Assembly: GCA_937885815.1 (NCBI GenBank)
Contig: CALABM010000108.1
Coordinates: forward strand, 1-28,065
Direction: 5' to 3'
Source: an uncultured Verrucomicrobiales bacterium
GTDB taxonomy: Bacteria > Verrucomicrobiota > Verrucomicrobiia > Verrucomicrobiales > Akkermansiaceae
DNA length: 28,065 nucleotides
Both the position numbers and the translations under genes were made by a program. Positions 17,443 to 25,411 of this stretch are shown in pieces. Position 1 is the stretch's first letter; each line of letters starts with the position of its first letter. Below the pieces are notes generated by a model that worked only from the letters and a program-made list of their open reading frames with translations, was not told the origin of the DNA and did not search any database.

Positions 17443-17553
17443 GCCACTTTGCAGATTCTCCCGCTCGCCGGAAAGGGCCTTCTGCGGCGTGAGACACGCC
17501 TCCGCGCTCTTGGGCCTGCGGAACGGGTGAAAGGCCGCCTATGATACCTTTAC

Positions 17554-17580
17554 GGCGCCGGATACAGGGCATCCGGCGCC
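17554..17580. terminator. Hairpin between convergent kinase-ankyrin and ribD genes
   Basis: A perfect 10-bp stem GGCGCCGGAT / ATCCGGCGCC with a 7-nt loop. It lies between the ends of two convergent genes and could serve both, though neither side has a good T run. Confidence 0.5.
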
Positions 17581-17612
17581 GCTTACTTAATCAGTCTTTC
17601 CGGCTCAAATCA

Positions 17613-18659
17613 TCAGCGGATGAGGCCGCGCACGATGATATCCTTGCCGCTGGGGATGAGCTCCTCCTGCTCAAAGTGGCGCTCCGTGGGCAGATAATAA
17701 CCGGGCACAAGCAAATCCGGCCCGCCGCTGATCTGTGGAGTAACAATCTGCACCCATTCATTCACCAGCCCTTCCTCCAAGAACTTACGCAGCAAATTGC
17801 CGCCGCATTCCAGCATGAGATTCACCACTTGATGCTCCTCATAAAGGGATTGCAGCATAGCGCGCAGGTTTCCTACATCCTCACGAATGAGGGTACGCTC
17901 CGCATCCTTATCCGTGAACACCTTGGCATCCTCCGGCAGCGATGTGCTATCCATCGTCATCACAATACGCCAAGGCTGCTGCTTGATGCGCGGCACCTCG
18001 CGGTACGGGTGGCGGATGGTCAGCGCGGGGTTATCCGTGCGCAGGGTATTACCACCCACGAGAATGGCATCACTCTCCAAGCGCATTTGGTGTGCAAAGC
18101 GGATGGATTCCTGGCAGCTGAGCCACTTCAGGCCGGCGCGTGTGAGGCGTCCATCCATTGTGGAAGCCACCTTTGCGCGCACCCACGGGCGCTTATGCTG
18201 GATGGACCACACCCAGGGACGCAGTAAAAGCTCACAGGCAGCGGCACAGCACTCGCTGCGCACGCGGATGCCATGTGCCTTCAGAATGGTGTATGCGCGG
18301 CCGCTGTGGCGCTCGTCAGGGTCCACAGCGCCATAAACCACGCGGGAGATACCGGCCTCAATGATAGCATCCGTGCAAGGAGGTGTACGGCCATAGCTGG
18401 AACAAGGCTCAAGAGTCACATACATGGTGGCTCCTTTCAGCTCCTCTCCATGCCCGCGCAGACGTGCATGATTCAGGGCTCGCCTCTCAGCATGCAGCTC
18501 CCCTGCCCTTTCGTGCCACCCCTCGCCCAGAAGAATGCCATCTTTAACGATAACGGCACCGACAGGAGGATTCGGGCTCGTGGTGCCCAGCCCTTTATGG
18601 GCCAGCTCCAGCGCACGTGACATCCAGAGGCTATCCTGATCTATTGAGTATTTCTCCAT
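17613..18659 (-). CDS. ribD: Bifunctional riboflavin deaminase-reductase RibD
   Basis: 348 residues. It carries out the deamination and reduction steps of riboflavin synthesis after GTP cyclohydrolase II. The N-terminal deaminase domain has the zinc site H56-A-E58 (GELHAE) with C86 and C95 in EPCSSYGRTPPC. The reductase domain (about 155-348) begins with RPWVRAKVASTMDGRLT. The start is of interest: a strong promoter puts transcription at about 18660, so the ATG at 18659 would be leaderless. An internal ATG (Met13, 18623), aligned with the usual MxRAL start, has AGGA 10 nt upstream. ribF, of the same pathway, is 9 kb to the right. Confidence 0.94.
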   Translation of the reverse strand: MEKYSIDQDSLWMSRALELAHKGLGTTSPNPPVGAVIVKDGILLGEGWHERAGELHAERRALNHARLRGHGEELKGATMYVTLEPCSSYGRTPPCTDAIIEAGISRVVYGAVDPDERHSGRAYTILKAHGIRVRSECCAAACELLLRPWVWSIQHKRPWVRAKVASTMDGRLTRAGLKWLSCQESIRFAHQMRLESDAILVGGNTLRTDNPALTIRHPYREVPRIKQQPWRIVMTMDSTSLPEDAKVFTDKDAERTLIREDVGNLRAMLQSLYEEHQVVNLMLECGGNLLRKFLEEGLVNEWVQIVTPQISGGPDLLVPGYYLPTERHFEQEELIPSGKDIIVRGLIR

Positions 18660-18666
18660 GGCTTGT

Positions 18667-18694
18667 ATTGTAACAGTTCTGTGCTTCCTGTCAA
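18667..18694 (-). promoter_or_regulatory. Promoter of ribD
   Basis: Minus strand: consensus -35 TTGACA (18689-18694), 16-bp spacer, -10 TACAAT (18667-18672). The start is expected at about 18660, next to the ATG at 18659. Confidence 0.85.
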
Positions 18695-18719
18695 GAAGCG
18701 GGAAGACCCGGCTTTTTTC

Positions 18720-18945
18720 CGCTTCAGTGATTAAAGAATAAATTTATATATAAAATTTCATCATATTCAGTACTGTGAATAAGTCCAACAACTATTTTTA
18801 TCAGTTATTTTTCAATAAGTTAGAGCTAGTTATTATTGTGAACTCTTTTGCTGATAAGCGGACTTTTTCGTGAACAAGAACTTATTAACACCATTATTCA
18901 CATACTTATTCACCGAGTTATACACAATTTATGTGAATAAGTCTG
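18720..18945. other. Candidate chromosomal replication origin (oriC) with DnaA-box array
   Basis: An AT-rich non-coding stretch (AT-only core about 18731-18760) holds DnaA-box-like 9-mers, each one or two changes from TTATCCACA. On the minus strand: TTATTCACA at 18774-18782 and 18932-18940. On the plus strand: TTATTAACA (18882), TTATTCACA (18894), TTATTCACC (18906) and TTATACACA (18918). The four plus-strand boxes are head to tail at an exact 12-bp period with 3-bp gaps. The two outer boxes lie in the 12-mer TGTGAATAAGTC. Regular DnaA boxes beside an AT-rich block are the standard bacterial origin layout. dnaA is not in the window, so this is a strong prediction and not proven. Confidence 0.7.
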
Positions 18946-18959
18946 CAAGAATATGATTA

Positions 18960-19577
18960 TCAGAAGTTTTGAGTGAATTCACCGAAGAAGCGGAAGGGAG
19001 CCATGATGGGCATGGCGACGTTATAGGCGGCCGTACCGATGGCGTCCACCGTGCACATGTCCAGCGTGGAGAGCACCTTTGTGAAGGTGGAGGGGGACTC
19101 CGGCGTGCGGGACTGGATGATGATGGAGGGATGCTCCCCGGCCTTCACTTCCGCGCGGATGGGGTGAGAGGAACTGCCGCGCAGCTCCGTGCAGGCATCC
19201 TGCTGTGAAGCGAGGATTTCAGCCACGAGGGCGTTCGTCAGGGCGTAACCATCTTGGCGGCGGAGACAGGCAGCCGTGCCGGCAGAGATGGGGAAGTAAG
19301 CGCGGCCTGTAGCATCGCCCAAGAGGGTGTAAGTGGGCGCGTTTTCATCCGTATCATACACTTCATCGTGAATGACGGGGTAGGTTTTGCTGTAATTTCC
19401 CTGCGGCGCGCTGATGTACCACTGGCCGCCGCGGCTGTGCAGGCGGATGTTTTCCGGAGTGAGCTCACTGCCTTCATAGCTGCAGCCCATTTCTTCAATG
19501 TTTTTGTGCGTTTGCATATACGCACAGGAGGGGAGAAGCAGAGCTGATATCAGAACAGGGAAAAAGCGTTTCTTCAT
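18960..19577 (-). CDS. Predicted lipoprotein of unknown function
   Basis: 205 residues. N-terminus MKKRFFPVLISALLLPSC is a classical type II signal peptide with a lipobox (LPSC, Cys18), so the mature protein is lipid-anchored, probably at the outer or inner membrane. I recognise no domain in the rest. Visible features are a WYISAPQGNYSKTYPV segment, a hydrophobic Ala-rich stretch near 120 (ALTNALVAEILA) and a C-terminal AMPIMAPFRFFGEF that may be membrane-associated. No clear Shine-Dalgarno sequence. A TATGAT just upstream could be a -10 but lacks a -35. The gene reads toward the candidate oriC. Confidence 0.8.
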   Translation of the reverse strand: MKKRFFPVLISALLLPSCAYMQTHKNIEEMGCSYEGSELTPENIRLHSRGGQWYISAPQGNYSKTYPVIHDEVYDTDENAPTYTLLGDATGRAYFPISAGTAACLRRQDGYALTNALVAEILASQQDACTELRGSSSHPIRAEVKAGEHPSIIIQSRTPESPSTFTKVLSTLDMCTVDAIGTAAYNVAMPIMAPFRFFGEFTQNF

Positions 19578-19618
19578 GTACTCAGTCTATCATATTGCCC
19601 CGCGCTTGGAAAGCAGAT

Positions 19619-19870
19619 AATTTGAATTACGAATTTGGATTTACGATTTACGAAGGTGGGGGCTTGCCCGGAGCCAGTGAGTAAAAACGCAGCAATTTAT
19701 CACTCCGCATTATGCCACCCCTCACCGGGGCTCATGAATGAGGCGTGCATGCGCCCGCGTAAATGTTGAGCTTATTCCGCCCTGCACTCATCGAGAAAAA
19801 CCCCGCGAGCGCAGCGAGCCTAATCTTAATTTTCGTAACTCGTAATTCGTAAATCTAAATTCCCAAATTG
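19619..19870. repeat. Inverted-repeat element with ATTACGA-type ends (MITE-like)
   Basis: The left end (19619-19654) and right end (19829-19870, inverted) share the core GAATTTRGATTTACGA followed by further NTTACGA words. They enclose about 175 bp without a gene, including GCGAGCGCAGCGAGCC at 19806-19821. The layout resembles a small non-autonomous element or a dispersed intergenic repeat. A related word, GATTTACGAATTA, occurs at the right window edge (28042-28054). No target-site duplication was established. Confidence 0.55.
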
Positions 19871-19921
19871 GGTGATTTGAATAGTAAAGCTGATATTACT
19901 ATTTATCGTGAGTCAAATGAG

Positions 19922-19956
19922 AAACAGCCTCGCTCCGGAACCGGAGGAGGCTGTTT
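19922..19956 (-). terminator. Terminator hairpin of the small RNA gene
   Basis: AAACAGCCTC (19922-19931) pairs with GAGGCTGTTT (19947-19956). Inside, CTCCGG/CCGGAG continues the stem after a bulged base. The T-rich end lies within the stem itself (GCTGTTTCTCATTTG on the minus strand), so termination strength is uncertain. Confidence 0.6.
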
Positions 19957-20089
19957 GTGAAAAGAAACACCGCTGTGCCGTCAGTGGGATAAGAGCCACG
20001 TTCCCTGAACGTAGGTGGGTGCGGAGCCGGGTTTCTCTGAGGTATCCCTATTGGACGGAACATTAAACCCATTTAGCTTTGATGCCCCT
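19922..20089 (-). ncRNA. Structured small RNA gene, 6S-RNA-like candidate
   Basis: A minus-strand unit of about 168 nt with its own promoter (20096-20123) and an end hairpin (19922-19956). The RNA folds as a rod: CCGTC (20054-20058) pairs with GACGG (19978-19982), GGGATA (20043-20048) with TATCCC (19986-19991), and AGAG (20035-20038) with CTCT (19992-19995). These enclose a large internal loop and an apical ACGTT/AACGT hairpin. Length, rod shape and asymmetric central bubble are those of 6S RNA, which binds sigma-70 RNA polymerase. I cannot confirm homology by eye, and another structured RNA is possible. No frame here looks coding. Confidence 0.5.
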
Positions 20090-20095
20090 TAGTGT

Positions 20096-20123
20096 ATTAT
20101 AACGGTCCGGGCCTGTTTGACCA
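20096..20123 (-). promoter_or_regulatory. Promoter of the small RNA gene
   Basis: Minus strand: -10 TATAAT (20096-20101, perfect), 16-bp spacer, -35 TGGTCA (20118-20123, 4/6). Predicted start about 20089. Confidence 0.65.
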
Positions 20124-20404
20124 CGCGTCACGCACACAGCAGCTGGGTATGTATATAGCACAGCCGTTTTCTATTTACAAGAACTTTCGTGTTCCACAAG
20201 TGCCACATACAGAAAACAGCTAGAGAGCAGATTTTCCTATGCACTGATGAACAAAGCTCTGCGCGTGAAATGAAAAATGAGTGACATCGGCGCATGTGTC
20301 TCACGGATTCTAAGGAGAGCTTAAATTTTGAATTCTGATGAGCATTCAACGTACAGAGGAGAGGCGGGCCTGCACTAAATTTCGCGCGCGCGATATATAT
20401 AAAG
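20124..20404. other. Intergenic region upstream of argS
   Basis: I see no gene. It contains a lone half site TGTTCCAC (20190-20197), and an alternating purine-pyrimidine tract of five CG then four AT dinucleotides (20383-20400) that ends 5 bp before the argS -35. Confidence 0.4.
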
Positions 20405-20405
20405 A

Positions 20406-20434
20406 TTGACAAATCAAGCGCAAGCGTGTATAAA
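20406..20434 (+). promoter_or_regulatory. Promoter of argS
   Basis: Consensus -35 TTGACA (20406-20411), exact 17-bp spacer, -10 TATAAA (20429-20434). The start is expected at about 20441, only 4 nt before the ATG at 20445. Confidence 0.88.
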
Positions 20435-20444
20435 AGCGGCGAAC

Positions 20445-22199
20445 ATGACCATACCGACAATTCTTTCCGAAAAGCTCCTGGCCGCCCTGCAGAGCGTGCT
20501 GGGTGAAAATCTGCCCGCCGGCTTTGTACCGGCCGTAACACCGTCTCAGGATCTGCGCTTCGGTGATTATCAGAGTAATGCAGCCATGATGCTTGCCAAA
20601 CAGGTGGGCACGAATCCCCGCGCTCTGGCCACTCAGGTGGTGGAGGCCTTTGGTGATAGCGAGGTGGCTACACTGGAGATTGCCGGTCCCGGTTTCATTA
20701 ATTTCCGAGTACGCGCTGATTTCTTCGCCGGTAAGGCAGCAGCCATGCTGAGCGATGACCGCCTGGGCGTGGCCGTGGTGGATAAGCCCAAGACGCTCGT
20801 GATTGACTTCTCTGCCCCGAACGTGGCCAAGCCCATGCACGTGGGTCACATCCGCAGTACCATCATTGGCGATACTCTTGCCCGCCTTGCCCGCTTCATG
20901 GGCCACACCGTCATCACGGATAATCACATCGGTGACTGGGGCACACAGTTCGGCATGATTCTCTGGGGCTGGAAGAATATCCTCAGCCAGGAGGAGCTGG
21001 AGAAAGATCCCATCGAGGCTCTTCTCGCCGTGTACAAGACCGTGAACCAGAAGTGCAAGGAGGAGGAAGGCCTGCTGCCTGTGTGCAAGGCTGAGCTCGT
21101 GAAGCTCCAGAGCGGTGATGAGGAAAACCTCGCCATCTGGCAGCGCTGCATCGAGGTGACCAAGATGGGGCTGGAGAAGATTTATGCTCAGCTGAACATC
21201 ACCTTCGATTACTGGCTCGGCGAAAGCGCTTACAATGATGCCCTCGCTCCGCTGGTGGAGGACCTCATCGCTAAGGGCATCGCCCGTGAAAGTGATGGTG
21301 CCATTTGCGTGTTCTCTGATGGTTTCCATAAGCCTCAGCAGGACCCCTTCCTTGTGCAGAAGAATGGCGAGTGGCAGCCCGTTCCCGCTATTATCCGCAA
21401 GGCGGACGGCGGTTTCCTTTATGCCACCACCGACCTTGCCACCCTCGATTACCGCACGCAGAACTTCAATGCGGACTCCATCTGGTACGTGGTGGGTGCT
21501 CCTCAGGACAAGCACTTCAAGCAGATTTTCGACATCGAGCGTATGCGCGGCGTGACCGGTGATTTCCGTCACGTGGCATTCGGCTCCATTCTCGGTAAGG
21601 ACCGCCGCCCCTTCAAGACCCGCAGCGGTGACACCGTGAGCCTGCAGGACGTCATCGATGAAGCCGTGGCTCGTGCCACCAAGGTGGTGGAAGAGAAGAG
21701 CCCGGATATGCCCGAAGACGAGAAGGCACGCGTGGCCCAGGCCGTGGGCGTTGGTGCCATCAAGTTTGCTGAGCTGTCCCAGAACCGCATGAGCGATTAC
21801 ATCTTTGACTGGGATAAGATGCTCTCCCTCTCCGGTGATACTGCTCCCTATCTCCAGAATAGCTATGTGCGCGTGCGCTCCATCTTCCGTAAGATTGAAG
21901 GTGAGTTCACCGCTCCCGCTTCCCTCAGCCTCACTCAGGATGCCGAGATTAATCTCGCCCGCCTTCTGGTGCGTTATGCTGAGGTGGTGCCCTCCACTCT
22001 GGATGACTGCCGCCCGAACCTGCTGGCCGCTTATCTCTATGATTTGGCCCGCGCCTTCCACAGCTTCTATGAGGCTTGCCCGGTGCTCAAGAGCGAGGGC
22101 GAGGTGCGCGAGACGCGCCTTTCTCTCTGCGAGCTGACCGCCCGCGTGCTGAAGCAGGGTATGGGTCTCTTCGGTATCGAGATGCCCGAACGCATGTAA
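20445..22199 (+). CDS. argS: Arginyl-tRNA synthetase
   Basis: 584 residues (E. coli ArgS has 577). It charges tRNA-Arg with arginine. The N-terminal tRNA-binding domain (FGDYQSNAAM, about 39-48) precedes the class I catalytic core with the HIGH-type motif HVGH (132-135, in APNVAKPMHVGHIRST). The KMSK region has the divergent ArgRS form GKDRRPFKTRSGDTVSL. The C-terminal DALR anticodon domain ends in GMGLFGIEMPERM. The frame extends upstream to a TTG at 20406, but that falls on the -35 box, so 20445 is the start. With a predicted leader of about 4 nt and no Shine-Dalgarno sequence, the mRNA should be leaderless. Confidence 0.96.
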   Translation: MTIPTILSEKLLAALQSVLGENLPAGFVPAVTPSQDLRFGDYQSNAAMMLAKQVGTNPRALATQVVEAFGDSEVATLEIAGPGFINFRVRADFFAGKAAAMLSDDRLGVAVVDKPKTLVIDFSAPNVAKPMHVGHIRSTIIGDTLARLARFMGHTVITDNHIGDWGTQFGMILWGWKNILSQEELEKDPIEALLAVYKTVNQKCKEEEGLLPVCKAELVKLQSGDEENLAIWQRCIEVTKMGLEKIYAQLNITFDYWLGESAYNDALAPLVEDLIAKGIARESDGAICVFSDGFHKPQQDPFLVQKNGEWQPVPAIIRKADGGFLYATTDLATLDYRTQNFNADSIWYVVGAPQDKHFKQIFDIERMRGVTGDFRHVAFGSILGKDRRPFKTRSGDTVSLQDVIDEAVARATKVVEEKSPDMPEDEKARVAQAVGVGAIKFAELSQNRMSDYIFDWDKMLSLSGDTAPYLQNSYVRVRSIFRKIEGEFTAPASLSLTQDAEINLARLLVRYAEVVPSTLDDCRPNLLAAYLYDLARAFHSFYEACPVLKSEGEVRETRLSLCELTARVLKQGMGLFGIEMPERM

Positions 22200-22204
22200 T
22201 TGAT

Positions 22205-23611
22205 ATGTTCCATGTGGAACAATCAGCACTGTTCTTCGCCGCCGCTGCTGCCCTTGTAGCAGCGGCGGAACCTGTGTCTGTCACCCCTGCTCCGTCCCCT
22301 TCTCTGCCCTCGTTGAACCTGCCGCTGGCCACGGATAATGCAGTGGCGCGAGAGGCCATGAGAGCGGGCATGCTGGACTTGCTGCTGGGCTGGGAGGAGT
22401 CTGCCCGCCTGCATTTTGCGCGGGTTGTGGAGGCGGATGATATGTGCTCTCTGGGCTATGTGGGCCTGCTCATGACGGAGCCGGAACCGGAGCGGCGCAA
22501 CGCGAGTTTGGCTGCGCTGACGGAGCGTATCAATACCCTGCCCGCCACGCCGGTGGAGACTTTTTATCTGGCCACTTTCCTGAAACTCCTCACGAATGAT
22601 AAGGTGGGTGCCGCTGAGGATTTTTGTGCACGCGCTGAGCGGTACCGCCATGATACGCTTTCTGCCTGCTGGGGAATTCTGCTCCTGCACTGTGTGGATG
22701 TGGGCTATGAGCTCGAGGGCGAAGTGCGTCCCATGCAGCAGCGCGCGCTGGAACTTGCCACGCGTTTGTATGCTGCCCATCCGGATGATGCGCTGGTGTG
22801 TTTCGTGCGTGGCTACATTGAGGAATCCTCTCCGCAAGTGAGCGAGGAAGCGCTGGAAGCTGCCCGTAAAGCAGCGGAAGGTCTCCCTGAGCATCCTGTG
22901 GCTTCGCACCTGTATGGGCACCTTTTGTACCGCAGTGGGAAGGCTGCAGATGCCGTTCCTCACTTTATGCAGGCGGTGAAATTGGCCACGCGTGATGATA
23001 TTCCGGCATGGGAAAGCAGCGTGCTGATGACTTCCCGTTTGTACGTGTCCACCGCTATGTGGAGCGCGGGTATGGATGCTCGAGCTCGTGCCACGCGTCG
23101 CGCTATGAACGCCATGGAGCTGGACCGCGAGCACTTGGATGAACCAGCCGTCATTCTCCAGCGCTGGGAGGCTGCCACGCTTCCTCTCCGCGTGCTACTG
23201 ATGGAAAATAAATACGTACGAACCGGCCTGATTTCAGCTGCAGCAAAGGCTGCTGAAGTGCACCCTGCCCTGCCCGGCGATGATCCTGTGCTGCATGTTC
23301 GTGATTGTCTGCGCGCGGCTCTCTATGTGCGCCTACACGCCCATGATGGTAACACGCAGTATGCGCAGCGTTCCCTCCAGCTGGCCGAGCAAGCACTCGT
23401 GCGATTTGCTGAAACGCGTGAGGCTGTGCTGGCGCGTGGCATTCATTATATCACTCCCTGGATTCGTGCCATGGAGGCTTGCGAGATAGCTGTGGCGAAT
23501 GCTCGCGCTACTGTTTACACGCGCACGGCAGACATGTGGAAGGAGGTGGCAGAGCGTTCTGTCCGCCCCGTGACGCTGATGCTGCCCCCTGTGATGCCGC
23601 AAAGACAATAA
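22205..23611 (+). CDS. Secreted helical-repeat (TPR-like) protein of unknown function
   Basis: 468 residues. The N-terminus MFHVEQ is followed by an Ala-rich hydrophobic stretch (SALFFAAAAALVAAAEP) that looks like a signal peptide core, though without positive charges before it. The rest is alpha-helical with TPR-like helix pairs (for example ASHLYGHLLYRSGKAADAVPHFMQAVKLA). No catalytic motif is recognised. The gene starts 5 bp after the argS stop, without a Shine-Dalgarno sequence, so it is probably co-transcribed and coupled. Its start codon overlaps a parS-like palindrome (22206-22221), which dictates the first residues. A downstream start cannot be excluded. Confidence 0.75.
   Translation: MFHVEQSALFFAAAAALVAAAEPVSVTPAPSPSLPSLNLPLATDNAVAREAMRAGMLDLLLGWEESARLHFARVVEADDMCSLGYVGLLMTEPEPERRNASLAALTERINTLPATPVETFYLATFLKLLTNDKVGAAEDFCARAERYRHDTLSACWGILLLHCVDVGYELEGEVRPMQQRALELATRLYAAHPDDALVCFVRGYIEESSPQVSEEALEAARKAAEGLPEHPVASHLYGHLLYRSGKAADAVPHFMQAVKLATRDDIPAWESSVLMTSRLYVSTAMWSAGMDARARATRRAMNAMELDREHLDEPAVILQRWEAATLPLRVLLMENKYVRTGLISAAAKAAEVHPALPGDDPVLHVRDCLRAALYVRLHAHDGNTQYAQRSLQLAEQALVRFAETREAVLARGIHYITPWIRAMEACEIAVANARATVYTRTADMWKEVAERSVRPVTLMLPPVMPQRQ
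22206..22221. promoter_or_regulatory. parS-like ParB-binding site
   Basis: TGTTCCATGTGGAACA, differing from the perfect palindrome TGTTCCACGTGGAACA by one central base. It overlaps the start codon of the TPR-like gene. Confidence 0.75.
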
Positions 23612-23715
23612 GGCAGCTCGCACGCTTGTGTGCCTACTATTGCCTCTTGAAAGCGCCCTTCTATTCGTACGCGCGCGCGCGTGAGATACTATTGTGCTTT
23701 CGCTTCTCAGAAACG

Positions 23716-23744
23716 ATGCCGATTTTTTTAATAAAAAATGGCAT
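23716..23744. repeat. A/T-stem hairpin related to the 12.7-kb array
   Basis: ATGCC-ATTTTTT (23716-23728, one bulged G) pairs with AAAAAATGGCAT (23733-23744). The minus strand reads AAAAAAATCGGC, as does the third hairpin at 12817-12828. It lies between the TPR-like and ankyrin genes and may help end transcription. Confidence 0.5.
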
Positions 23745-23831
23745 TCTGTTGAACAAGTGTTCGTTTTTTTGCATCTGAATTCGCAGAAAGATACATCATC
23801 TTCAATAAAAACATATATCGCCTTCAGATTC

Positions 23832-24464
23832 ATGAACACAAACGAAAATATCTTCCGTTTTACAAAGTGCAGATTCATTCATTTCGCACTCGGCGCCTTA
23901 TTTAGTTTGGGTATCTGTTCGGCAATCAATGTATTAGAATCTCAGCACAATAGCAATATATTAGATTCACAGCCGGTAGCTTGCACACCGAAGTCTGAGA
24001 GTTATATTCAAGCTCGTACAGATGCTTTTCTGACTGCCGCTACCATCGGGAATATCAATATGCTCCGGCAGCTGATGATGAGTGGCGCAGATGGTAGCTG
24101 TGTCTCAGCATTTGATGAGACTGCCCTGCACCGAGCTGCTGCCGGCGGTCATGAGGTCTGTGTCCAAGAGCTTATTCAGAAGACTCCGGAGTGTATTAAC
24201 GCCGTTTCTTCTTTCGGTACAACGCCGCTTTCTGAGGCAGCGGCACACGGCCATATCGAGTGTATGCGCCTTTTGGTGGAGGCCGGTGCTGATGTTAATA
24301 TCGGTAATCCCCTTGCGATGGCCGAGAAAAATGGACAGATTGAGAGCATTCGCTTTCTTCTTTCTACAGGTAAGATTGACTTGAATCAGGTGACTGAAGA
24401 TGGTCGGACTGCTCTTTCTATTGCTGAGGATAACGGTGTGAGCGACTGTGTGCAGATGCTCTGA
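23832..24464 (+). CDS. Membrane-anchored ankyrin-repeat protein
   Basis: 210 residues from the ATG at 23832. A basic N-terminus (RFTKCRF) precedes one hydrophobic segment (about 15-34, FIHFALGALFSLGICSAINV), either a signal anchor or a signal peptide. Residues 60-210 are about four ankyrin repeats (ALHRAAAGGHEVCVQELI, PLSEAAAHGHIECMRLLVEAGADVN, ALSIAEDNGVSDCVQML). The repeats share wording with the kinase-ankyrin protein 7 kb away (GHxECxRLL), so the two may have a common source. An extension to 23694 is open but crosses the hairpin at 23716-23744 and spoils the membrane topology, so I reject it. Function unknown; probably periplasmic or surface protein binding. Confidence 0.8.
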   Translation: MNTNENIFRFTKCRFIHFALGALFSLGICSAINVLESQHNSNILDSQPVACTPKSESYIQARTDAFLTAATIGNINMLRQLMMSGADGSCVSAFDETALHRAAAGGHEVCVQELIQKTPECINAVSSFGTTPLSEAAAHGHIECMRLLVEAGADVNIGNPLAMAEKNGQIESIRFLLSTGKIDLNQVTEDGRTALSIAEDNGVSDCVQML

Positions 24465-24861
24465 ATGCGTCACAATACCCAGTACTCTACGCCCTTTTTT
24501 TTGGCTTGGATGTAGCTCATTGCTTCCGTAATGTGCCACGTGGAACTCTTGTAAAACAGGACGTTTTTTCTGTTTTCAAGAGCCGTTTTATATCATCATT
24601 GGCTTTTATCTTCCACTTGGCTTGGTCTTGAATAGTGCAATTTTTTTGATAAAGTCTGTTGACATATTGGGCTCCGAACATGGACTTTCGTGGGGAAAAA
24701 CGGCAAATTTGTAGATAAAACGGAGCAAAAATAGGGAAAAATTGTACTCCCCTGCTCTCCTTGATGAATTTTAAGTATAAATTTATATAAGAAACTAAGC
24801 ATCAGTATATTGTGTGTGTTTTGATACGAAAAACATGGAATGGCTTCTTTTCTGCGGCAAA

Positions 24862-24877
24862 TGTTCCATATGGAACA
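24862..24877. promoter_or_regulatory. parS-like ParB-binding site
   Basis: TGTTCCATATGGAACA, a perfect 16-bp palindrome of the parS type with a TA centre. Intergenic. Confidence 0.75.
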
Positions 24878-25395
24878 ATTTTGTGTCGCTTCTGAAAGGT
24901 AAAGTTGAGATTCAAGTAAGAAAATTACGAAGATTTTTTCTCATATGGGCCGGATGTCTATACTCCGAAGTGAGGAAATTCTGAGATCGATAGCCTGTTT
25001 TTCGTTCGTTTTTGGCCCCTGCTTTGCTGATAATTTGGGGTATTATTTCGTGAGAAATGCTCACTAAGTTACGAAGCTGATTTGCTCAATTAGATACTGC
25101 ATCGAACTGAATTTCTCGATGATTCACTTTCCGATAACGCTACATCATCTCATGTGTTTCACGCGTGACATACTCTTTTTTACCGTTGATTCTTTCGCTC
25201 TGTGTAGTCGTTAGTTTCAAAATATAATCGAATGTGCATCTCCCATTTCGATTTTGATATTTGTGATTGTCTATATCTAGTCTGAAAATTTTTGGCATTG
25301 AGTCTCTCTCCAAATGATGATTTTTTTTGCAAAAATTAATTTTGGAAAATTGCCGATTAAACCTTCAGAGGATACGGAATTTTGGCTTCATAGAA

Positions 25396-25411
25396 TGTTC
25401 CACGTGGAACA
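25396..25411. promoter_or_regulatory. parS site (perfect)
   Basis: TGTTCCACGTGGAACA, a perfect palindrome that fits the general parS consensus TGTTNCACGTGNAACA. Intergenic. Confidence 0.88.

Noticed and set aside
17443..17553. Possible RNA gene after the kinase-ankyrin gene
   Set aside because: GC-rich with some inverted repeats, but no cloverleaf, promoter or known RNA motif could be found.
20190..20197. TGTTCCAC as a parS half site
   Set aside because: The second half is absent (AAGTGCCACA follows), so chance is a sufficient explanation.
20346..22229. 627-residue minus-strand frame opposite argS
   Set aside because: Shadow; the plus strand encodes a full-length ArgRS with all motifs.
25155..25170. 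TGTTTCACGCGTGACA as another parS
   Set aside because: Only the left half fits; the right half is shifted and the whole is not a palindrome.
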